A stretch of DNA of 64,000 bases, taken from the NCBI RefSeq assembly GCF_000226115.1, contig NC_016460.1, positions 1,116,001 to 1,180,000 on the forward strand, given 5' to 3'. Positions within the stretch are counted from its first letter, which is position 1; each line of letters begins with the position of its first letter. The DNA is from Thermothielavioides terrestris NRRL 8126. Taxonomy: Eukaryota > Ascomycota > Sordariomycetes > Sordariales > Chaetomiaceae. Below are positions 1 to 11,094 of this stretch, one piece after another. The translations under genes and the position numbers were made by a program. Under the pieces are notes generated by a model. That model searched no databases, was not told the origin of the DNA, and saw only the letters and a list, made by a program, of their open reading frames with translations.

Positions 1-1015
1 AAGGGGTCTAGACTTGTGTATCTTGGTTTGTGTGTGGTAAGCTGGATGGAAGGGCACTGCATAGTTGCCTGATGAAGCCGAGATGCAGGAGGTTTGAGGG
101 TGATCGGAAGAAAAGAAAAAGATGTCTGGCTTTGGCTTTAGACTTGCCTCGCCGTTGCATCAGGGCATTTCGCATTTCGAAGGCATCTGTATCAGCGTCG
201 GCATCTGCTTGTTCTATCTACCTGTGTTTACGAGGCAAAAGTAAAACAAAACTCCGAGTCGGCGTACATGCATAATACTCGATATTAGGAGGGAGGGCCT
301 CGTGGTCGCTCTTTGTCCTCCCTCGGCCGCTGCTGCTGTGTTCGGTCGACTCCCTTCCATCTTTCTGGCTTTCCTCTTCACCGCCATTCTTAACATCACT
401 GTTATTCTCCTTCTTGATGCTTCTTAACATCGATCAATCTCGGTGCCACCGTGCCCGCCGGTTTGGGACGGCTCACGTCCAACAACAGGGCCTGTATCAC
501 CACCATTGCCACTGCTGGACAAGGTCAGGTGTCATCCCCGCGCGTCGCTGTTTCTCTGGCTTGTGGCATGCCCGGTGGGTAAATACCGTATTAGCAAACT
601 GAAACAGATAACTAAAGGACAGAAACACAAAAAGTGAATCAGATTCGTAATCGCAAACAGAGACAGCAACACTAGGACCGAGGAAAAGCTGCTGCGCATG
701 CTTCCATTCGCTGTGAAACACCGAGTATGGTTTGGTTGTGGTTTCCCCCCTGCCCGCCTCACCAGCTCTGGACTGTATACCTATGTACGCCACCATGCAG
801 GGGAACATACGGAATATTTCCGTCCTGTGCCCTCTTTGCCGTACGCGGTCGTGGTGGCTATTGTGGCTCAGGTAGTGTAACTGCCCTACGTTATCAAGGC
901 AAGGCTGGTAAAGGCAATCCAGCGCGGCGGCAGCAAAGCGGAGCAAAAGCTTTGCTGAGGACGGAGTATGTTGTGCTGTGCGAGGCTATGCAGGGAAGAG
1001 CACGCGCCAAGAAGA

Positions 1016-1063
1016 AATAAAAGATAAAATAAAATAAAATGAAACAAAATAAAATAAAAAAGA
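1016..1063. repeat. A-rich (AAAAT)n-like microsatellite
   Basis: Imperfect AAAAT/AAATA units run for about 48 bases, interrupted by GAAAC. This is a simple repeat with no sign of coding use. Confidence 0.8.
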
Positions 1064-3396
1064 ATCCCGTGATCGAAACAACCTGCTGTGTAACAACAGC
1101 CACCCCTAGTTACCAAGCAACCCAGCCGCCTCTCCGCCGAGGCAGTTTCGCAGCTTTTGTCCCAAGCGCAGCCACTGCAATTTCAGTCCGGCTTATCAGC
1201 AGTTAAGTCAGTCAGTTCGTTACCGCTCGCAGCCAGGCGAGGTGGGACACAAACATTCATTAGCTATCTTAGCTGTCCGCCATGAAGGCAGGGTAAGAAA
1301 GAGAGAAGGTGAATTGGTCCGGTTTTAGTACTCCCCTACGGACGGAGTAATTTCACCGCAACTAACTTCCTACCTTGCCTACTGTGTAGTGAGTTCGTGA
1401 TGCCGGCCCGGCCGGCAGCAGCAACGCCGAATTGTGCACACAGATTATGCAGGCAGCCGCAGTGCCCGAGTGTGATGCTCGTCACACTCCCCAACCTCGG
1501 GGTTTGTGTTGCCCCTTGGCTCGGGATTAGTTCCTTCCTTTGGTGGTGAGCAGAGCGAGGAGTGGTGCGGAGTAATCCGTACTTTGCGCGGTTCGCCGGC
1601 GGTTCGCTACGAACGCATGCAAGGGGAAGGGATGGGCAAGACGGTCTTCCCCATCTGGCGAACATGGATGTCGTGATGGGTGGCCGGTTTGTGGGGAAGA
1701 GGGGGGGGTTTCTTTTCTAGTCCGAGGTTGGGATTGACTTTGCAGCGCGGCTGAGACAAGAAGGTCTTGGCTGGAAGGGGGGAGGTTGTCTTGGGCTCGC
1801 CTGCACAGGGCATTCGTTCATCCACCCAGGCTAGTGTAGACAAGCTGAGAAGTCGTGTAATTCCCTGAGCTGCCCACCAGGATTGAACCTGATGTCGTTA
1901 TCAGCATGGTCTCGCTGATCTGAGCCTGATACGCCGGTCACGACGACCGTGTCGATCGCAGCCAGGCCGTTGCTTGTCCTGCAAGCCTCTCCACAGCGGC
2001 CACTAAGCACTCCCCGCCCCAGACTCTGGAAATGCTCGGGCTCTTCCTAAAGCCCGCGCTTGCAGTTTGCCGTTGCAGGAGGTTCCGTTGCAGTTGCACT
2101 CCCACGCGCTGGGTACCGTTCATTGCCTTGCCGGGAACGCCGCTACCACTGGGACAGTGTCTGCGCGCCTTGGTACCGCAACGTGCCGGAAGGCAGAAAG
2201 AAGCAGAAACAAGGTGGTGTGGAAGGGAGTTGTCGATGCGAAGCTGTGCGACCCTTTATCGTTGATTAATGTCCGTATTATTCCGTGCGGAAGACACGGC
2301 GTGCCGTGGCTGACCGTCTCTGCGGGGAACACCCCGTCCTGTGCTCTGGTGAGCTCGGCGCCGGAAAATTTGGAGAGAAACGCAGCCCAGCGATGCCAAG
2401 GCCGGCCGAGAGGTGTGGCGCTTTTCACGCACACTGAAAGGGTAAGAGGGGGTAAGACAGAGGGGCAAAAGAAGAATGTTTTGGCGTTGGTAGAGTCCGA
2501 GACTGACTGAGATCCTGCGGTCCGTCGAACGAGTTAGTTACACGGCGAAGCCACAAGCCACTGCCGTCGTTGGAGGGTTACGCAAAGGGGCTCCTGGTCG
2601 GCACGCGTGGGGGATGGGCAATGGCAATGACGAGGACGAGGACGAGCTTCAGGCGGTGAGGTGAAGCAGCGAGAAGACCATGTTGGCTCGCACCCAATAG
2701 CGATGGAGTCCGTAGCGACTGTGTACCGCATCGACACCGCAGGCGCAGACTCGGCAGCCCCGACGTTCACACACCGTTGAACCCATGACGGCGTGTCTTG
2801 ACATGCGCGGTCCTCTCCACGTCTCCCATGTTTGTCGCAGGTTGTTGGCTGTCGGGGATAGTTAGTTAATCTGGACGCATAACTGTCAGCACTGTGAAGC
2901 TCGTTCAACGATGCGGGACAGCAAAAGTCCCAACAGACGCAGCGCACACGGCATGGCAGTTTGGTTGCTTGATAGGGATGGTGAGGCGGCGGCACAGCTG
3001 CGGGGGTTTCTGTGTAGATATTCTGAAAGGGGCTCAGCTGACGGGCCCAAGTGGGCAATAACCAACGTTTAAAGGAGCTGGTAAATAAGACGCACCTCAC
3101 TCGTCACAGCAGGTGGGCCCAAGCCCGTAGCGGGATGCGGCCATGTAGGAGGCCAGGCCCTGGTCGACGGACTCTTCCTGCACACCGACGGTGAGTTGAT
3201 GCAGCTACGGGTTACACAGTACACTGGTCTCGAGAGCGCCCAGTGGTGTATGTATACACTACTCCGCACACGAAGGACAAAGTACGGAATACACTGCGCA
3301 ATAAGCCTCTTTGGTGTCGATCCGGAAGCTGTCGTCAGCGCCCCCGGCGCGGCGCCTTGCCGCTTGCGTGCTGCTGCAGCCAACATCTTACACTAC

Positions 3397-3410
3397 CTAC
3401 ACTAGTGTAG
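3397..3410. repeat. Perfect 14-bp palindrome CTACACTAGTGTAG
   Basis: The two 7-base arms are exact reverse complements around a central ACTAGT. Related ACTAGT-centred fragments occur near 4250, 5373 and 5951. This may be the end of a decayed small repeat or a binding site; the sequence does not decide between them. Confidence 0.6.
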
Positions 3411-5524
3411 TTGAACGTCTTGCGGTTGTCGCGGGGGGCGCCTCCATCACATCCGGTTGATGATGCATTGTTCCGGCATGCAAGGATGTCTAGAAGGGGC
3501 TTCGAGGCCGTTTCCTCGGAAGCCACAAGAACCAAAGTAGGTAGGCCACATTGGTGCACTGTGAATTGTTACCGGGGCTGTCGCAGTACTGTGGACGTTG
3601 TATGAAGGTACCTACCTATGTTAGGTACATGCATGCTGCGCAGAACGGAGCACTGCGGGGAGAGCTCGAGACATGGTCGGCGACCATCTTTGCATGAGCG
3701 CACAAACATGCCCGCCCTTTCCACTCGCTCATTGGGAGGAGGCCTTAGTTAACTACGCAGCATCGACGCCGACACGCATCTCTGCCCGAGAGAGGATGCA
3801 CTGGCAGCCACGGCATCTTGATGGTTGCTCGGAGCTGGAGGTGTGGTGTGTTGGGAGGCACAGTGCACGGCACGGACATGGGGTACTTTCGGGCACTCGC
3901 ACTGGGCTTGGGGCCCATGGAGGGAGCTGGAAAACCACCGCCCAGGTGGGCATCCACCGAACCATCAACAAACCGACTGCGTACTTCCCTATAGCAACTT
4001 GACATAGCACTGATTCGTTCCAGATCGCCAAAATCCGCGACTCTTTCCGGAGGTGAGCTGCGCGTCATAGGCATCTATATAGATTGTTGGGTGCTGCCGA
4101 AGGAAACTGAAGCAGGCAGATGCAGCCCTGCGGCCAAGCCGCCAAGCCAGAAGCGAAGGGTCCTGGGATCTCGGCTGTCACTTCATTTTCTTTGCGAGCC
4201 GAGATAAGCTCGCGTCCGTTGGACGGGGCCTGGGAGCTCATAATGTTACACTAGTGGGTGCCCAGTGTTCATGCCGCTGCCGCAGAGAAAACCGGGGCGT
4301 TTAAAGCACAGAAACAAGCGCAAGCACGAAACAGATGGTCTGGACTTGACTTAAATGGCTGGCTTTTCGTCTCACGTTACAGCTAGGCCTGGACAGTACC
4401 TACCTAGGTAGTCAGTCGAACTAAATTCCGTGATCCAGAAAACGCGTTTCCTAGACTTCTCTCTCGTCTTTCCGTGTCCGTCCTTGTTCCTGACCATCCT
4501 TCTTGTCCCGCGCTCACGCACAGGGCTGGCAAGGGCCGTTCCGATACCTCGCCCTCCTGCCGCATCGGACCGTGCAAGTGTGTTCGTGAGAAGTGAGTAA
4601 TCTGAGAATCAAACCCGCCCCGCCTCGACCGCAGATCTGGGTCCGGTACTTTGACCTCGACAATCCTTCCGGGGCTCTCGTGTCATCCGGCAAAGACAGT
4701 GCGGACGGTAACCACGCTGCGCCTGTCCGTTCCCGGCCCGGACAGTGTTTGCCGCGGCCGGATGGCCTTGACTTCCCCATCCCAAACGCAGATCAGGGAT
4801 TCGGCTGCCAAGATTCCACTAGACGGGAGGTGCGCCTGTCCAAGACAACGCTGTGTGGTGGTGGCTTGGATGCTGCTCCACGAACGAGTGCTCATTGGTG
4901 CATCACGATCCTCCAGACAGAACCAACAACAAGCCACGTATCCGGCTGCTTCGTCCAAGCAGAAACGTTCGGCTTTTTTTTTTCTTTCTTTTGTTTCCCC
5001 GACTTAACTGGACAGGGCGCTTCCATTGTTGATATGCCCAAGGTGCGAATTTGGGCCGGCTGCCAGTTCGAGCCCTCTTCCGCTCATCCGGGTACTGTAC
5101 CTCTGAGGGCCCACTCGAGAACCCCCGCTGGTTGTCGAGGTTGTGTACTGTGTACCACTCATACCGAGCGAGGCCCAACAGATTCGAGGCGTCCCGTTGG
5201 CTGTCAACGAATGCATGGAAGCGCAGTGGCGGCACCTTCAACTTCCCTTTCCGTGCTGATGCGTTGCAAGTGGCTTGCTCCTCACGATCAATCGGGGACG
5301 ACCCGACAAGTTGGGCGCACACTTGCAGCCCTGGGAAACAGGTGAACTACCACGTACATACTACACTATACACTAGTTATGCGTGTGTGTACGCAGTATG
5401 TGCGGAATTCAGGTTGTGTCGAATAATCAACAGCTTGCAGCGCAAGGCTCGCGGCAGATGCGGGGTTTGGTTGTCGATCGCGATCCTCGCATGAGAGTGG
5501 AGCATGGATAGGATATGGATTACC

Positions 5525-5919
5525 TACCGTGGCACGCCATGGGGTGGTGGCAAAACGATCTCACATCCGTTTTCCAGCAGGCAATCAAATATTCCGTACA
5601 TACCGAGGTAGCCGGAAGGAGTTCTTGAAATTTTGAAACTATCACTACAAAAGTCACCTAGTCAAATCTCTTTTCCTCTCAGAGTACAATATAGCTAAAA
5701 AGATGTTCTCCAATATAGAAGAATATCTTAAGAATATCTTCTATTCAAGAGATCATTTTTAAGAGAAAATATTTAGGTCCAGGTTGGTGGTTAGTTTAGG
5801 AAGGAGTGACTGCTATACATTTGTCGTGAAAGTGAAAAATTTCGGTCTGTTGGACACTCCGAGACCTAGAAAACGGCAGTCATGATTATTTTAGCACCAC
5901 CCCATGGCGCGCTAGGGTA
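5525..5919. mobile_element. MITE-like non-autonomous DNA transposon, TA-flanked
   Basis: Imperfect terminal inverted repeats of about 45 bp bound a short AT-rich interior. The left end reads GCCATGGGGTGGTGGCAAAA from about 5534; the right end at about 5890-5912 is its near-complement. The match continues inward to a shared CCGTTTTC block. TA dinucleotides at 5525-5526 and 5918-5919 fit a TA target duplication, as in Tc1/mariner/pogo-type elements. The element proper is about 391 bp with no ORF. The interior holds a near-palindrome around AGAATATCTTAAGAATATCT. It differs sharply in base composition from the GC-rich DNA around it. The superfamily assignment is inference from the TA duplication only. 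Confidence 0.75.
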
Positions 5920-8874
5920 TCTACGGAATACAGTACAGTACACAGTGTGCACTAGTTAAAAGCCTACCTTGGCAAGTACTGAGTAGTGCTGATTACAGTA
6001 CGGAATACCCATCTACCCGAGCTACACAGTATGGCACTGTGCTCCCCGGCGCCTTCCTTCCCGCGGTACAGATAACTACCCGCTGCAGCAGAGGACCAAC
6101 AGGGGCAGTCACAACCTTCCCTCTTCCTCTGCCGCAGCATCTGAGTAAAGTTCCCTCCTTGGCCACAGATCCACGATCCCTTGGCCACAGATCCACGATC
6201 GTTGTGATCTCCCTCCCGATGAGGAACACGGAAACACACCTAAGTATCACTCATCTCAGCCCCGCGGCTCCAAGATTACTTTCCTTGGCTCAGTCTGTGT
6301 ACGGAGGTAATCCGTACCTGTAGTTATTTCCCGCCTTCTCTTTCTTTTTTTTATTTCTTCGTCTCTATTTCCGCGCTGCAGTCTCGCATGATGGTATGGG
6401 GACACAACGCTGAACACAGACGAGGGAGGGGCTTGGGGCCCTCGTTCCAGAAGCCCGAGAAGCTGCACGGGTGTCTGCCAATCATGGCGCCCGTCGAGTG
6501 CTTGCATCCTCCCCCTCATCTTCATTCGCTCGCTCGAGACGGAGCAGTGTGGCATCCACGAAGCGTTGGACGATACCGTGAACGTGAGCTGGTCTTGGCT
6601 AGGACTCGGTGCCTGATGCTTCTCGTTTGAAGCGTCCTCGCTTTGGTCTCGGGGGCCGCGGCAGCACCCAGGCGGGCAGCCGAGACATCGATACCGAAGC
6701 GTGAGCGATAACTACCTAGTGATTGACTACGGAGCAACTCGCTGTCGCATGGAGACGATGGCCTCCTTTCGGGACCCGCAAACGGAGACGCCGTGACGGG
6801 ACAGTGTTGGCCCGGGAGGCTGCAGCCACCACTCCGTCAAAGAGACACGCCGAAACGCACACCCCCCGGCTCTCTGTACATTCCAAGCCCAGCCAGCCCC
6901 GGTCAGTTACCGGCTACGCACACAACATACAGTGTGACACCCGACCCAAGCCCGGCAGCGCTCCTTTTGGGGTGGCCTGCGGTGCGAGCAGATGGCCTGG
7001 ACGGAACACTTCCGTACTGCTGGCTCCGCCTTGCACGACCCTCGAGTGACGCTGGCTCGTGTATCGTCACAGAAACAAACGCCTGCTTCGTTTTTTTCAC
7101 GCCTTGCTCGTCCTACGCTACGGACAAAACAGCAAACGTGCTACTGCGTGCATCGGACGGCTGTATAATTCCCATGCTCTCCTGTGGTCTCGAGGTCCAT
7201 CCGGCTCCTTTTCTCTGTCCTCTGGACTCCGCGTCTTCGTGCTTCAACGAGGCCTCGCTCTCGCTCCGGCGAAAAAAGAAAACAGAACTCAACACCCCAG
7301 CCCCTCCAGCACTCGTCCTGCTGAGTGCTGTCTTAGATCCAGACCACCCTTCGTCTCGGCTCTCGCCCCAGCCAGCGTCAGCCCTCGTTTTAGCTCCTCC
7401 TGTCCTTTGCGACCCGCCCTTTGACCGTCAGTATTGTGTCCGTCTCAACCCTTGGTGAACGCCAGCTTAGCACTGGGGTTTCAACCTTGCATGGCAGGAA
7501 GGGGCATTTAACTAACATCAAAAAGGACACTGCCTTCCTATGAGGGGGGCTGATTGCTGATTGGCCTTCCTTGCGTCTTCCTGTTCCGGGCTCCGAATCC
7601 CAGATCGCCGTCTCCCCAGCCGTCCGTCTCCACCCCATCGGCTGTACTCCGTCGCCCTTTCGAGATCTCGATTGGACGACGGGTGCCGTTGCTCGCCTGC
7701 CTGCCTCGCCGTCCAAAACAAGACGCCCGTCTTACCTCCCCAGGGGCCGGACACCGGTCCCCAGGGGTCCAGATAACTACACTAGGTAGCCAAAAACCTC
7801 AGCTGCTGTCCGCTAGGTCGCCAATCGCCTTCGGCTGCTCCACGCGCCAGCTCCTATCTTGAGCTTGCCGTCCCATCTCCACAGGGAACCCTGTCAGCCA
7901 CCTCCAGCCTGTGATCCTTGCGCCCAAGGGTCCTTGCCAGTTTCTGGCACTACGAAAGGTAGGGGGCGCCCTCCACACTCGAGCTCACACCCAGACGCCT
8001 GCACGCCCAACCACACGCCACGCACCCGCTCAAGATCTTGCATGACTGCCGAGGACGGCGCAGGTGGAGAGCAGCAGACTAGCGCGCACTATTCTCTCCA
8101 AATAGTCAGTCAGGGCCCATGATGTCTCATAGCCGCGTAGACAGACAAAGAAGACTGACCGCAGGGCGCCGCCTCTCAGTCCTCACCATCGGCCAGCTGA
8201 TATAGTTGTCTGAGACCATCTTCCCCGCTTTCCAACATCGCGAGAGGCTGTGAACGCCTTCGGCCTTGACCTCCGACAGCCGCCTCTCCTCGGATTCCTT
8301 TGTTGCGCTGTGTGTCGACGCGCAATTCGCCTAGCAAGGTCCTCAGGCCTGGTCACTGCCTGGCCCCCTTTCAATCCCCTGCTCTCATTTTGCTTCCAAA
8401 CCGCACGCGTCCTTTCCAGCGGACGTCTCTCTGTCCACGTTCTTTGGGAATACGCCTTGGGCAGCAGCAACCCGCCTACATCTCGAAAACCATTGATACT
8501 GGCTTGGCCTGGGACAGCTGGTCCCGGTGAAATCTTGCGACTTGCCACTCATCAGACACCAACCCCCCCCCCCCTCCCACCCCTGATCGGCTTCACCACG
8601 GCAGAGACCCACCACGGCAGACCGTGTCTCATTAACCTAAGCCCCGGATCTCGACCGGGGGTTCACCCACGTTTTGATCATTGAAGAAAGTCATATACCA
8701 ACAAGCCCTTCTTCTGTGTTTGCTTCCGTCAAGATCGGCAGACAACCTTCTCGCTCTTCGTCGTGCAGTTGCTCCGGTCCTCCATCGACGCGTCTGCGGG
8801 CATAACGGGATCAGTCTGCTTTTCCCACTGTCATTACTTTATTCAGTCCCTCTGGACTATTCCACATCAACATC
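5920..8874. other. Gene-free region upstream of the YDR124W-like gene
   Basis: No supported coding region. The last part (about 8650-8874) is C/T-rich with CATCAACATC just before the start codon and is probably promoter plus leader of the gene at 8875. The 221-codon frame at 6793-7458 is Pro/Ser/Leu-rich with no recognisable motif, and I take it as chance. A poly-C run lies near 8562-8575. Confidence 0.5.
6157..6200. repeat. Perfect 22-bp tandem duplication
   Basis: The unit CCTTGGCCACAGATCCACGATC is present twice head to tail, at 6157-6178 and 6179-6200, with no mismatch. This points to a recent slippage event in non-coding DNA. Confidence 0.85.
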
Positions 8875-11094
8875 ATGGTCACTGTCAACGCCAACGACTC
8901 CGGATCCTACTCGCGGCACTGGGGGACAGACCGGCATATACTGGACCATGGTCAGACGGACAGCGCTCTGTTGGAGTCAAGATGCTCTCCGCATATGGTA
9001 TGCGCTGTATCCGTATCAGAGGACGGCTTTCCACTGGGCCGCCGGGGGCTTCGGGGAGACACTGACGGCGACGCAGACTGTGGCCAGGGCGCTGCGTGAG
9101 CAATGCAACATCCACTTCGAGAGCTTCTTTCTTGCCATACACCAGGGCAAGGGGAACTTTCTCTGCTTCTCCGGACCCCACACCATTTCGGAGGAAGACA
9201 TTCGCCAGATATTCCGGAGAGAAAAATTCCTCCAGTTTCAGAACCTGGCCTCGCCAAGTAAGCAGAGCGGGGGGAGGGGGGAGGGGGGACTAACATCGCC
9301 CCCTCTTTCGACAGTCACTAATCCGCAGGTTAGGGGAGCGCCTTTCGCGGACACACGAGGATGACGACTATCAAGATACAAATGACGGGCGGTACGTCGA
9401 CGACCAGTGGGCGCCGCAACCGAAGCGCAGGAAGCGAACGCGGAGGCCGGGGGCGGCACGGGGAAACGTGGACGACGATGTGGCTCCCATCGTCGTTAGC
9501 TCCAGGAGAGCCATCGAGATTGGCGACTCGGAAGCCGTGCGGCAATACTACGAACAGTGCTTCAAGTGCCTCCAGCAGACGGCCTGCAAGATCATCGCCA
9601 AGTACATCATCAAGCTGATCGCGCCCAAAAAGCAGGCCAACAACCCGTACACTCGAGGCGACGCCACCGCCCCCGCGTGGTGGCCGAAGCCCTGGGGCAC
9701 GGGCGAGAAGGACAAGGTCCGCCATGTCGAGCCGGACCATCAGTGGAAGAAAGGTTGGTTTGCGCGCGAGCGATCCCGATTGTCGATGGCTCCTCTGACG
9801 CCGAAACAGAGCGCATCTATCTCCTGACACACATCATAAAGTTGGTCGTCGACCCCGAAAAGCAGCCGCCTGAGATGCGGAGGCTGGGCATCAACGTGGC
9901 GAAGCTCGAGACCGTCGCGATGGAGTCTCTGTCGAGTTTCTTCGAAGACCCAAGCAAACCCAAAAATGAGCAGAAGAAGTATATCCTCAAGGAGCTCTTC
10001 AAGCTTGCCAAGATGGAAGAGAAGTATCTGAGGAACGAAATAGGTCGGTTACCTGGCCCGGCCCTCCTCCCTCATGTCTTGCTTGTTCGCGCTGACCACT
10101 GGTCCGCACAGATGGGACTACCCAGGTCTTCGTCCCGGCGGACGATATGCTCATGAACTATTACTTTGACGAGGACGACAAGGAGGAGGACGAGGGAGAC
10201 ATCGGCGAGCTCAAGGCAGAGCGCGCCCGCACAGACTCGCTCGCTTCCTCGGGCCCCTCGCCTGGAAATGCCATGCTGGCATCGCTGCCGCCGCCGAGCA
10301 CCAACGCCCTGACCGCCGAATTGCAAGCCACGTCGTTTCTGCACAACTCCGCCGCCGTCCGCAACCACCAATACGGCGCGCCGGCCATGATCCCGTCCGA
10401 TCTCGCCCCGGAGCAGTATGCGTTCTCTAACGCCGCCGGCGGCTTAGCTACCACCATGGCCGGCCCGACACCGCCCCCGCTGCAGCCGCACACCACGGCG
10501 GCCGCGCTGCAGCTGCACCAGCTGCTGGGCAGCCCGCTCCACCACCAGCACCAGCAGCCCCATCACGACAGCGCCAACCGACGCTCGCCGCTCTTCGCCG
10601 CCCCGACCACCGAGTTCAGCGCCTCGCCCACGACCGCCTTGTACCACAACAGCCCCTGGGAGACGCAGTCCTCGCCGGCGCAGGACACGCCCAGCACGAC
10701 GGCCGCGTCGACGCCCGATGCCGCTCCACTCTATGCCTACCCCTCTGCTCATCATCAGCAGCAGCAACCCGCGCCAGCCCTGCCCCGACCCCTAGCCCAG
10801 CCGCAGCTGATGGCGCTCCCGCACCACCCGCACCCCGGCAGCCCCAGCCAGCATCACCATCAGCAGCAGCAGCACCAGCATCAGCAGCACCACCAGCAGC
10901 AGGCGTACCCGGCCGTGTTTGATGGCCTGCCGCATCATCCCCTGCCTCACCAGCCTGCCTATCACCACCACCACCACCAGCAGCAGCAACACCAGCAGCA
11001 GCAACACCAGCAGCAGCAACACGCTCAACGACAACCCAGTCATCAGCAGCACCAGCAGCAGCAGCAGCACACCCAGCAGCAGGGCTTGTTTTGA
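8875..11094 (+). CDS. AFUB_079030/YDR124W-like helical bundle protein with Gln/His-rich tail
   Basis: Proposed exons: 8875-8997, 9077-9257, 9334-9753, 9810-10043, 10112-11094 (646 aa). Intron 1 has GTATGC, a CTGAC branch and GCAG; introns 3 and 4 have clear branch sites and keep frame. The exon 2/3 junction is uncertain: the GTAAGC donor at 9258 needs the acceptor at 9333 to stay in frame, and a GTTTCA donor at 9235 joined to the acceptor at 9328 also works. Residues of about 165-320 match my recollection of the fungal domain first described as DUF2841 (subtelomeric hrmA-associated cluster protein/YDR124W-like): the run from EAVRQYYEQCFKCL through NPYTRG, WWPKPWG and EPDHQWKKERIYLLTHIIKL is characteristic. 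An acidic stretch (DEDDKEEDEGD) and a long low-complexity tail follow. The molecular function is not established; the acidic and Gln-rich regions suggest a nuclear regulatory role (inference). Confidence 0.82.
10846..11085 (+). repeat. CAG/CAA/CAC codon repeat (poly-Gln/His)
   Basis: Long runs of CAG, CAA and CAC codons encode alternating Gln and His blocks at the C-terminus of the YDR124W-like protein, which ends QQGLF. Mixed codon use shows the tract is not one pure recent expansion, but it is likely length-variable between strains. Confidence 0.85.

Larger units (their letters stand above)
1..5524. other. Gene-free GC-rich intergenic region
   Basis: I see no protein gene I can support here. 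Open frames are short, often lack ATG, overlap on both strands and encode Pro/Arg/Ser/Cys-rich sequence typical of chance ORFs in GC-rich DNA. No spliced model with GTAAGT-type donors, branch sites and coding-like sequence could be assembled. The stretch carries many short palindromic motifs of the TACGGAGTA/TACGGAATAC and CTAGGTAG/ACTAGTGT kinds. A non-coding RNA gene or distal promoter cannot be excluded by eye. Confidence 0.55.

Noticed and set aside
4593..5345. 250-codon plus-strand ORF
   Set aside because: Starts without ATG and reads like random GC-rich translation, with no motif.
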